DNA of 5,065 bases, taken from assembly GCA_947460045.1 (NCBI GenBank), contig CANHGC010000142.1, positions 1 to 5,065 on the forward strand, read 5' to 3'. Source of the stretch: Bacteroidota bacterium (lineage in GTDB: Bacteria; Bacteroidota; Bacteroidia; NS11-12g; UBA955). The translations under genes were made by a program, and so were the position numbers. Each line of letters opens with the position of its first letter. Positions within the stretch are counted from its first letter, which is position 1. Shown here piece by piece: positions 1 through 5,065 of the stretch. Below the pieces are notes generated by a model. The model had not been told where the DNA came from, made no database searches, and worked only from the letters and a program-made list of their open reading frames with translations.

Positions 1-375
1 AAATGAAGAAGCCGCTTTGCCCGCTGCCATCGGATTCCCTTTTAATTGAATGGAAAAATCCTGCAAATTATTAATAGCAATAGCATCCACATCACCATAT
101 AAACTGCGGGGTAAAGAACTGGTCACACTTACCGCAGAAAATGGCGTTGGTGCATGACCCAGTAATCCAACCGCTCTATTAAGCCAACCACTAGCTGTAC
201 CTTTTGCAAACGGAGTTCCAGACTCCATATAATCCTGTGCATCAAAATGGCTTCTAGTGGTATTAGGGCTTCCTACACCATGCACCACGGCTAAATTTTT
301 TGTATTAAAATAGGGGAACAAACTTTTTAAAGAAGGGTGCATAGCAAAATGATCATCCAAATTATAAGAACCGCC
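1..375 (-). CDS. DUF1501 family protein, internal fragment (no start, runs off left edge)
   Basis: This frame reads without a stop from about position 375 to the window edge (about 125 codons). It is recognised by family-typical segments: [13 protein letters not shown], then [20 protein letters not shown], then DYMESGTP, then GWLNRAVG, and later [10 protein letters not shown] followed by AINNLQDFS. These match the core of DUF1501 proteins, which are usually about 400 residues, exported by an N-terminal (often Tat-type) signal, related to the alkaline phosphatase/sulfatase superfamily, and of unproven function. The N-terminal part, with its signal and first metal-site-like region, is absent. 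Upstream of about 375 the DNA instead encodes uppS in another frame. The DUF1501 frame stays open by chance up to an ATG at 429-427, so a gene caller might start there, but residues upstream of GGSYNL do not look like the family. I infer a fragment joined to uppS. The family call is fairly sure; how the fragment got here is not. Confidence 0.8.
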
Positions 376-512
376 TTCACTCCATGGCGATGACCAAAAA
401 TTCGCATATGGCCTTTTTGCTTCGCCCATCTTCCATTTCCATCCATAATGATAGCCACGTGCTTGGGAACACGCGCCGGATCAATCTGATATTGTGAAAA
501 TTTCTCTGTCAA
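327..512 (-). CDS. uppS: Isoprenyl transferase (undecaprenyl diphosphate synthase) N-terminal fragment, truncated
   Basis: UppS condenses isopentenyl diphosphate onto farnesyl diphosphate to make undecaprenyl diphosphate, the carrier lipid for peptidoglycan and O-antigen. Residues 16-34 carry the family signature, with [15 protein letters not shown] followed by KQKG. D24 corresponds to the catalytic, Mg-binding aspartate, and GHRHGVKAV (40-48) follows as expected. After V48 homology ends: the last 13 residues (LIIWMI onward) are out-of-frame DUF1501 sequence. The usual length is about 240-250 residues, so the FSTENW region and the C-terminal substrate-binding part are missing, and this product cannot be active. 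The start is TTG at 512. The in-frame TAA of the upstream gene lies only four codons before it (527-525), and the next ATG is inside the signature. The gene follows a DUF6089-like gene by 12 bp, its usual neighbour in Bacteroidota as I recall. It is either a broken copy or a misassembly. Confidence 0.85.
   Translation of the reverse strand: MTEKFSQYQIDPARVPKHVAIIMDGNGRWAKQKGHMRIFGHRHGVKAVLIIWMIILLCTLL
367..380 (-). other. Chimeric junction between uppS and DUF1501 sequence
   Basis: On the minus strand uppS homology holds through V48 (codon GTT at 371-369). DUF1501-like sequence becomes recognisable from GGSYNL, whose first codon is GGC at 375-373. The two readings share the stretch GAAGGCGGTT but in different frames, so the exact breakpoint is uncertain by roughly ten bases. 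No insertion-sequence ends, target-site duplication or inverted repeats were seen around it. A short shared word at the breakpoint fits either an assembler misjoin or illegitimate recombination. Confidence 0.75.
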
Positions 513-524
513 AGCCCTGCAAAT

Positions 525-1343
525 TTACCTACAAACTTGCGGAGTAAACCTATATGAAAAGGTCAATCCCGCAAAATAATACCAATCCTTCAAATGCGTG
601 TCGCCACGCATAGTTCCCTTCTCCACAACAGCACCCCCAGTTAAAACGTGCGACTGTGCCCAATCCGCCGCAGCAGCCCCTTGTTGCTCCTTGATGGTTT
701 TGTAATCACCGTACGATTTGTACGTGTCATCCAAATAATCCGTGAAAGTCTTTCGAAAAATTACCTCCGCACCAACAATCCAACCCCCCGCATGCTGCCG
801 ATTGCTCGCCATCGTTTTAATCCCAAAACCAATTGGAATAGATGGTTGGATTTGACTGTATCTCGAAGCTTGTTGCTCAGTTTTCAAATCTCGTACATTC
901 ACCTCCTCTTTGTCTAACCGATGCGGATCGAACCAAAATCCACCCAATCCCAACAAAAAATACGGCGTAGCAATCCCGTCATTGATGTTCGTTCCGAACG
1001 GATGGAAATTGAACTCTACCATACTCGCCGCCTCAATCACCTGCGTTTGAAAATTGATGTTCTGAAACTGCAACCCCACCACATCATCCGATGTGCCCTG
1101 TATCTGTAAAAAAGATAACTGGTTGCGCAATCCAAAATAACTGCTGAAATTGTACTTCTGATAAACACACCCTGAAGGTTTGTAATGCTTGGTGTTTAAC
1201 CCCTTGCTGAAATCGCCATAATAATTGCTCATGCCCAAACCAAAACCCCACTCATTGCGACCAGAAAAATACTTCTGCGCAACAACAGTCGACGGCATAA
1301 TCACCATCGCAATGGACAAAACAACCCCAGCGAGTCTATTCAA
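525..1343 (-). CDS. DUF6089-like outer membrane beta-barrel protein (paralogue A)
   Basis: This is a predicted exported beta-barrel protein of 272 residues, with no known catalytic role. From the TTG at 1343 the first 22 residues form a good signal peptide: N-R near the start, hydrophobic core LAGVVLSIAMVI, and cleavage after STVVA before QK. The mature part alternates aromatic/hydrophobic strands with polar turns. Landmarks are NYYGDF, TPYFLLGLGGFWFDP (about 126-140), PSIPIGFGIK, RKTFTDYLDD (197-206) and a C-terminal RGD...KDWYYFAGLTFSYRF strand. The same landmarks occur in the gene directly upstream, so the two are diverged tandem paralogues. A TTG at 1361 would lengthen the protein by six residues and overlap the upstream gene by 16 bp, but it puts less typical residues ahead of the signal peptide. 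The first in-frame ATG (1307) would cut the signal peptide. The stop lies 12 bp before the uppS start, so co-transcription is likely. The DUF6089 assignment is from memory of the family and its uppS context. Confidence 0.75.
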   Translation of the reverse strand: MNRLAGVVLSIAMVIMPSTVVAQKYFSGRNEWGFGLGMSNYYGDFSKGLNTKHYKPSGCVYQKYNFSSYFGLRNQLSFLQIQGTSDDVVGLQFQNINFQTQVIEAASMVEFNFHPFGTNINDGIATPYFLLGLGGFWFDPHRLDKEEVNVRDLKTEQQASRYSQIQPSIPIGFGIKTMASNRQHAGGWIVGAEVIFRKTFTDYLDDTYKSYGDYKTIKEQQGAAAADWAQSHVLTGGAVVEKGTMRGDTHLKDWYYFAGLTFSYRFTPQVCR

Positions 1344-1345
1344 AA

Positions 1346-2332
1346 TTAAAACTGGAAACAAACACTTTTACCACCCATGATTTTGCGGGTGATTGTAAAA
1401 TTCAAAAACATGTAGTAATCACTGCCCTTCATCGATCCGCGGGGATTGCCCATGTAAAATTTTTCGTATGGCAAACCCGTATTGGGATCGATCTGTTCAG
1501 CACTGCGATCCTTCATGGCTGCAGCCAAATATCCATTGGCACCCCCAACAATTTGATCATCCACATAATCCATGCTCACATCATCCAAATAATCTGTGAA
1601 GGTTTTGCGCATCCCAAACTCAATGCCATAAGCCCAATAATCATCTACCTGTTGTTTAAAGCCAATACCCAATGGGATCGACACTTGCGTTAAATTGTAT
1701 CGCTTGCGATCGTTAAACTTCGTGGTCTCCTGTCCTTCTGTACTCAAAGTCTGCAATTCAACCCACTGACCGTCGTACTGCTGCAACTGCGCATTGTGAA
1801 CCAAAGCCCCCGTTGCATCCCTCACGCCATCCAAGTAATTAAATTGTGCCATCGGATTGAACTTGAACACCCCAATACCTGCAAACAAAAAAGGTGTGTA
1901 AGGGCGAGTTCTGGTAGACTCCTCAAATCCCAACAAATTCCATTCGCCAATGGCGCTGAACTCAACAATATTGCTTCGGAAATTCAAGTTTCTCTGTCCG
2001 CGTGTGATGTTCACTGGATTGTCTGCTGCGTCCTTGTGGGTAAAGGCAACCACGTCCTTGAAATTCTGATCGTCGCCACTTATTTGACCGAAAACAGCGT
2101 TACCACGCAAAGTCAAAAAATCGTTGTAGTGAAATCTACAAATCAGCCCTCCCATCAAATGGGTTTCGTTCAAGGCAACACCCTGAGCCAAATCACCCAT
2201 GTAATTAGCCCCACCAAAAGTCAAACCCGCTTCAATGGGTTTACCCTTAAACTTCTTCTTTGCTTGGGCATTTACAGATGCAACGCAACCCAAAGCAATG
2301 ATGGCAAACAAAGTGATTTTAACGTGTTTCAT
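1346..2332 (-). CDS. DUF6089-like outer membrane beta-barrel protein (paralogue B)
   Basis: This 328-residue protein starts at an ATG. It has a clear Sec signal peptide: K2, K5, hydrophobic core ITLFAIIALGCVASV, and likely cleavage after A22 (VNA before QAKKK). The mature part looks like a small beta-barrel with the landmarks of paralogue A: NYMGDL (43-48), TPFLFAGIGVFKFNP (146-160), TQVSIPLGIGFK, RKTFTDYLDD (242-251) and RGSMKGSDYYMFLNFTITRK near the end. It is longer than A mainly through two polar segments: about 163-210 (rich in Q, D, E, T) and about 255-295 (containing DPNTGLPYEKF), probably surface loops. Its stop (1348-1346) is followed two bases later by the preferred TTG start of A, suggesting translational coupling. 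A 124-bp gap separates it from the methyltransferase, so it may have its own promoter. It probably sits in the outer membrane; its function is unknown. Confidence 0.78.
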   Translation of the reverse strand: MKHVKITLFAIIALGCVASVNAQAKKKFKGKPIEAGLTFGGANYMGDLAQGVALNETHLMGGLICRFHYNDFLTLRGNAVFGQISGDDQNFKDVVAFTHKDAADNPVNITRGQRNLNFRSNIVEFSAIGEWNLLGFEESTRTRPYTPFLFAGIGVFKFNPMAQFNYLDGVRDATGALVHNAQLQQYDGQWVELQTLSTEGQETTKFNDRKRYNLTQVSIPLGIGFKQQVDDYWAYGIEFGMRKTFTDYLDDVSMDYVDDQIVGGANGYLAAAMKDRSAEQIDPNTGLPYEKFYMGNPRGSMKGSDYYMFLNFTITRKIMGGKSVCFQF

Positions 2333-2348
2333 GAATGCAGTTTAATAG

Positions 2349-2356
2349 CAAATTTA
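2349..2356 (-). promoter_or_regulatory. Candidate Bacteroidota -7 promoter element for the DUF6089-like pair
   Basis: The minus strand reads TAAATTTG (then C), an exact match to the TAnnTTTG -7 consensus of the primary sigma factor in Bacteroidota, 16 bp before the ATG at 2332. No good TTTG -33 element lies at the expected 19-21 bp; the nearest TTTTG is 29 bp away. The rest of the 124-bp gap (2333-2456) shows no other clear signal apart from a short weak hairpin at 2396-2411. The short AT-rich motif could be coincidental. Confidence 0.3.
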
Positions 2357-2456
2357 AGCGGTAAACCTTGCTTTTCCTAAAATTGCAAAATTCACCGTCA
2401 GAATTCTAACGTTTTACCGACAAATCAACGTCTTTATCACATAGAAATCAGCACTT

Positions 2457-3254
2457 TCACTCTTGGCTCTCAGTGAGATAATAGACCCCCATCGTAAGGA
2501 AATTTCTCAATATCGGGATACTCGCCAACACCGACCACTGGGTGCGCGGTTTGATGCCAAACTTATACTCGTAAATGGGATTGAATAAATAAAACTTCTT
2601 GGCTGATACGCGAAATTTTGAGGCCTTACAAACCCTTAAAAACCGCTCAATACTGATTCCCGTGCTGCGAATTTCTTCCATGGTTTTGATGCCATTCGAT
2701 TGTACCCCCAACATCTTCAGCGCCATTGGATACAATGCCCCAGGCAATAAGTGATAGTAAGGCATTTTGGAAGCCCACTTTTGTGGCAATACCTGCTGGT
2801 GTCCTCCATATGGCATCTGCCAGGGTGGAAAAGCAAAAAACACCTTGCCACCCGGTTTCAAAAAACGATGCAATTGCGGCATAAACTTACCCTGATCCGG
2901 AATGTGCTCAATCACATCCTTCAACACGATCAAATCAAACTTACTGCCCAAATCCACCTCAGGCACCACATCGTAAATGTCTTTATTCAAAAATTGCACA
3001 ACGCCACGGTCCAACTCCTCTTTCATGAATTCTCTGGCAAATTCAAGCCTACTCTCCTCCAATTCAATCCCTGTACAATCGTAACCCAATTCTGTAAACG
3101 CCTTTAAAACACCCGCCTCGCCACAGCCAATCTCCAAGACCTTCATGTTGGCAGGAAATGACCAAGACTGCTGCAAAAATGGGATAATATGACCCACGGT
3201 CACACGATACGTCATGTCAAAATACCTTCTCTTGTCTCCGTGAAATTCGTACAT
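2457..3254 (-). CDS. Class I SAM-dependent methyltransferase
   Basis: This 265-residue protein has a Rossmann-fold methyltransferase domain and no signal peptide, so it is cytoplasmic. Motif I is VLEIGCGEAGVL (39-50), which binds the methionine/adenosyl part of SAM. GIELEESRLEFA (62-73) ends strand 2 with the acidic residue E64 that contacts the ribose. NKDI (90-93) matches the adenine-binding region. FDLIVLKDVIEHIPD (106-120) is the strand 4 and post-motif typical of Methyltransf_11/23 proteins, and LKPGGKVFFAFPPW (131-144) is strand 5. The last 100 residues are basic and aromatic and probably form the acceptor-specificity part; I cannot name the acceptor. Members of this group often act on sugars, lipids or quinones, but nothing here decides between these. 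The ATG at 3254 is immediately followed by YEFHGDKRRYFDM, a plausible N-terminus. It lies upstream of, and in the same direction as, the DUF6089-like genes, divergent from the lipoprotein gene. Confidence 0.85.
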   Translation of the reverse strand: MYEFHGDKRRYFDMTYRVTVGHIIPFLQQSWSFPANMKVLEIGCGEAGVLKAFTELGYDCTGIELEESRLEFAREFMKEELDRGVVQFLNKDIYDVVPEVDLGSKFDLIVLKDVIEHIPDQGKFMPQLHRFLKPGGKVFFAFPPWQMPYGGHQQVLPQKWASKMPYYHLLPGALYPMALKMLGVQSNGIKTMEEIRSTGISIERFLRVCKASKFRVSAKKFYLFNPIYEYKFGIKPRTQWSVLASIPILRNFLTMGVYYLTESQE

Positions 3255-3278
3255 CTATGTTCAGATTCGATTAAAATT

Positions 3279-3308
3279 CAAATATGCAGCAAGTTTTCCA
3301 AATTCAAC
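3279..3308 (-). promoter_or_regulatory. Candidate promoter for the methyltransferase gene
   Basis: On the minus strand GTTG (3308-3305) is followed after 18 bp by CATATTTG (3286-3279). This is one mismatch from TAnnTTTG, with spacing close to the Bacteroidota -33/-7 arrangement. The element ends 24 bp before the ATG at 3254, leaving room for a short leader. It is an inference from pattern only. Confidence 0.3.
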
Positions 3309-3319
3309 GGAAAATTATA

Positions 3320-3331
3320 CCCATTCATGGG
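3320..3331. repeat. Short inverted repeat in the divergent intergenic region
   Basis: CCCATTCATGGG consists of perfect 5-bp arms (CCCAT/ATGGG) around a TC spacer. It lies in the 126-bp region between the divergent methyltransferase and lipoprotein genes, next to a TATAAT on the minus strand (3319-3314). The position suits an operator, but 5-bp arms can arise by chance. A third CCCAT follows at about 3343, on the plus strand. Confidence 0.35.
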
Positions 3332-3371
3332 CATTGTTAACTCCCATATCCAAGAAATCCTCACAGAAATG

Positions 3372-3379
3372 TATATTTG
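3372..3379 (+). promoter_or_regulatory. TAnnTTTG-like element abutting the lipoprotein start
   Basis: TATATTTG matches the Bacteroidota -7 consensus exactly, but it ends one base before the ATG at 3381. Transcription from it would begin at or inside the start codons, giving a leaderless or truncated message. No -33 TTTG lies 19-21 bp upstream. It may be chance, or the true start may differ. Confidence 0.15.
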
Positions 3380-3380
3380 A

Positions 3381-4175
3381 ATGATGCAAAAAAATCCCAT
3401 CTATATCGTTGCCAGTTTGATGTTTTTTATCACTGCCTGCGGCAGCTTATCAAACATCAATCTCGATAACATTCAAATCCCCAATCCAGATATCTATAAA
3501 TTACCCAGCCCCGCATTGAGTCAAACCGAAGCCGCATCCGGCCTAAAAGAAGCCCTCATTAACGGAGCCTCCACCGGAACACAAAGCCTTCAAATGGCTG
3601 GAGGGTTTTCTCAAAATGCAGTCTATCGCATCCTACTGCCACCTGAAATTCAATCCCTCGAACAGAAAATTCGCAACAACGCGCTGCTCAATGCCGCCAT
3701 TGGTAAGGAACTCGATAAAACCATCGCCGCAATGAACCAAGGCGCCGAACTCGCTGCAGCAAAAGCCTTCCCCATTTTCAAAAATGCCATCCAACAGATG
3801 AGCTTCTCCGATGCACTGAAAATCCTCACGGGTGGAAACGGTGCCGCCACGCAATTTCTCAAAACCAATACCAATACACAACTGACAGCCGCATTCCAAC
3901 CTGAAATAAAAACAGCCCTCGAATCTGTATCCCTCTATCAATACTGGAACCCCGTGGTTTCCACCATCAACAAAAACAAGAAAATTCTCGGACTCACTGC
4001 AGACGTTCAGCCAAACCTAGAAACCTATGTCACAGAGAAAGCCATCGTTGCCATATTCAGTGAAGTAGAAATTCAGGAAAATCTCATCCGCAAAGACCCC
4101 ATCAAACGCAGCTCCGAACTGTTGAAAAAGGTTTTCAATTACGCGGATAACAACAGCACAGAAACCAAGCCATAA
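3381..4175 (+). CDS. DUF4197 family lipoprotein
   Basis: This 264-residue protein has a lipoprotein signal peptide: K4, hydrophobic core IYIVASLMFF, and lipobox ITAC with C20 as the lipidation site. A short linker rich in N, I and P follows (about 21-45). The DUF4197 domain then covers the rest: QTEAASGLKEAL, NAVYRILLPPE, AFPIFKNAIQQM, DALKILTGGNGAATQFLK, QLTAAFQPEI, YQYWNPV, LETYVTEKA and near the end IRKDP...LLKKVFN. Both order and length match the family, which is mostly helical and of unknown function. It is probably anchored in the outer-membrane inner leaflet. Two ATG codons stand in tandem (3381 and 3384); an in-frame TGA directly before the first fixes the 5' limit. The TonB-dependent receptor starts 11 bp after its stop, so the two are probably one operon. 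The polypeptide is intact. Confidence 0.9.
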   Translation: MMQKNPIYIVASLMFFITACGSLSNINLDNIQIPNPDIYKLPSPALSQTEAASGLKEALINGASTGTQSLQMAGGFSQNAVYRILLPPEIQSLEQKIRNNALLNAAIGKELDKTIAAMNQGAELAAAKAFPIFKNAIQQMSFSDALKILTGGNGAATQFLKTNTNTQLTAAFQPEIKTALESVSLYQYWNPVVSTINKNKKILGLTADVQPNLETYVTEKAIVAIFSEVEIQENLIRKDPIKRSSELLKKVFNYADNNSTETKP

Positions 4176-4186
4176 CACAGAACGAA

Positions 4187-5065
4187 TTGACAAGGCGCTA
4201 TACATGTTGGCTTCTGGTCCTTCTTGGCCTTTTTCCTTCGATCGTGAAGGGTCAAACAAACTCGCTCTCAAAATTTGTCAATATCCAATACAAAGGCAAC
4301 CAATTTCAAGCCGTTTTAGACCAATTTTCAGCGCAAACATCCATCCAATTTGCCTATTCAACTGCCATCGTTCCATTGCCCAAAACGTACAATGTGCAGT
4401 TTCAAAATGTGCGCGCCAACAAAGCCCTAAAAGACTTTTTACATCAAAATGGATTAGACTTTGAACTCACAGGAAATACGGCCATTTTAAAAAAATGGAG
4501 CCAAAAAAATAACACCAAACAATACTTCTACTCCGGGAGAGTGCTTGAAGACCAAACCGGTGAAAGATTGGTAAAAGCCACTGTTACCATACCCGCGCTC
4601 AATCGATTTACTCTCACCGATGAATTTGGCGTTTTTAGAATTGCCATCCCCGAAACCTCTGTCTATCAAATCGATACCATCACCATCAGCATCAATTACC
4701 CGGGCTACGACACATATACCGATACTTTTTTTAGCAAGCGCAATTACTTCCTCACCGCAGTGCTCAAACCCACCATCGAAAGAATTCAACCCACCATCAT
4801 CAACGCAAACAAAAGCGGCAGCCGTTTGGCCGTTATTCAAGGGCAATCAGACCAATTCCTCATTTCATCTACCCGATTGCAGCAAATGCCAGCGCTTTTG
4901 GGCGAAGCCGATGTAATGCGCGCACTGAGTTTAACGCCCGGCGTTGTGAGCGGCTCTGAAGGGATGCTTGGGATGTATGTGCGCGGCGGCGCGGCAGACC
5001 AAAATTTGGTTCTTCTCGATGATGTCCCCGTGTTCAATGCCTATCACCTCTATGGAATTTTTGGT
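4187..5065 (+). CDS. TonB-dependent receptor with STN and carboxypeptidase-regulatory-like domains (N-terminal part, runs off right edge)
   Basis: This is an outer-membrane transporter that uses TonB/ExbBD energy to import a ligand. 293 codons are visible of a family usually about 750-900 residues long. Residues 1-23 are a signal peptide: TRRYT, then hydrophobic WLLVLLGLFPSIV, then KGQ. Residues about 29-105 are an STN (secretin/TonB short N-terminal) domain, with VLDQFSAQTSIQFAYS and LKDFLHQNGLDFEL. Residues about 114-195 are a carboxypeptidase-regulatory-like beta-sandwich, with YSGRVLEDQTGERL and TDEFGVFRI. From about 229 the plug begins: LLGEADVMRALSLTPGV, then YVRGGAADQNLVLLDDVPVF and NAYHLYGIFG. 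The start is TTG at 4187. It is the only start that gives a full signal peptide; the first in-frame ATG lies inside the plug. It follows the lipoprotein gene by 11 bp. An STN domain can signal to an anti-sigma factor (FecR-like), but no such gene is visible here. The substrate is unknown. Confidence 0.9.
   Translation, partial: MTRRYTCWLLVLLGLFPSIVKGQTNSLSKFVNIQYKGNQFQAVLDQFSAQTSIQFAYSTAIVPLPKTYNVQFQNVRANKALKDFLHQNGLDFELTGNTAILKKWSQKNNTKQYFYSGRVLEDQTGERLVKATVTIPALNRFTLTDEFGVFRIAIPETSVYQIDTITISINYPGYDTYTDTFFSKRNYFLTAVLKPTIERIQPTIINANKSGSRLAVIQGQSDQFLISSTRLQQMPALLGEADVMRALSLTPGVVSGSEGMLGMYVRGGAADQNLVLLDDVPVFNAYHLYGIFG

Noticed and set aside
327..512. A sequencing frameshift as the explanation for the short uppS
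   Set aside because: No frame downstream of position 369 shows the remaining UppS motifs (such as FSTENW); the open frame there encodes DUF1501 sequence instead.
648..1109. Plus-strand open frames inside the DUF6089-like A gene
   Set aside because: They are antisense to a gene with a clear signal peptide and conserved barrel landmarks, and their translations show no family features.
1796..2380. 194-codon plus-strand open frame over the DUF6089-like B gene
   Set aside because: It is antisense to paralogue B; the translation is rich in C, H and Q with no domain or signal, typical of a shadow frame.
2396..2411. Hairpin CGTTAG-AATT-CTGACG on the minus strand after the methyltransferase, as a terminator
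   Set aside because: The stem is only 6 bp with one G-T pair, and it is followed by a weak interrupted T stretch, so it is not a convincing intrinsic terminator.
3314..3319. TATAAT on the minus strand as a classical sigma-70 promoter
   Set aside because: There is no TTGACA-like hexamer at 16-18 bp, and Bacteroidota primary promoters use a different consensus.
4204..4464. Plus-strand open frame beginning at an ATG near the receptor start
   Set aside because: It overlaps the signal peptide and STN domain of the receptor in another frame; the receptor frame has the recognisable domains.

Overview
The window looks like chromosomal DNA from a member of the Bacteroidota. The basis is family content: two proteins resembling DUF6089 upstream of an isoprenyl transferase (uppS) start, a DUF4197 lipoprotein, and a TonB-dependent receptor carrying STN and carboxypeptidase-regulatory-like domains. 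There are no convincing Shine-Dalgarno sequences, and TAnnTTTG-type promoter elements occur, which also fits that phylum. No phage, transposon, CRISPR or RNA gene was found.

Layout. Positions 1-3254 are read on the minus strand, in transcription order: a class I SAM-dependent methyltransferase (3254-2457), two tandem related outer-membrane beta-barrel-like proteins (2332-1346 and 1343-525), then the 5' end of uppS (512 to about 369). About 48 codons into uppS the homology stops. The same strand then reads, in another frame, the interior of a DUF1501 protein that stays open to the window edge (375-1). Positions 3381-5065 are read on the plus strand: a DUF4197 lipoprotein, then after 11 bp a TonB-dependent receptor that runs off the right edge. 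A 126-bp divergent intergenic region (3255-3380) separates the two halves.

How the genes fit together. The minus-strand cluster concerns the cell envelope: UppS makes the undecaprenyl carrier lipid, and the DUF6089-like proteins are predicted to be exported beta-barrel proteins. As I recall it, DUF6089 - uppS - bamA is a common order in Bacteroidota, so DUF1501 sequence inside uppS is out of place. The plus-strand pair is also envelope-located: a lipoprotein and an outer-membrane importer that are probably co-transcribed.

The most important observation is the uppS/DUF1501 chimera near position 370. It is either an assembly or scaffold misjoin or a real rearrangement that destroyed this uppS copy. 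Second is the use of TTG as the best-supported start in three of the six genes whose start is visible. I found no clear evidence of a previously undescribed multi-gene system.
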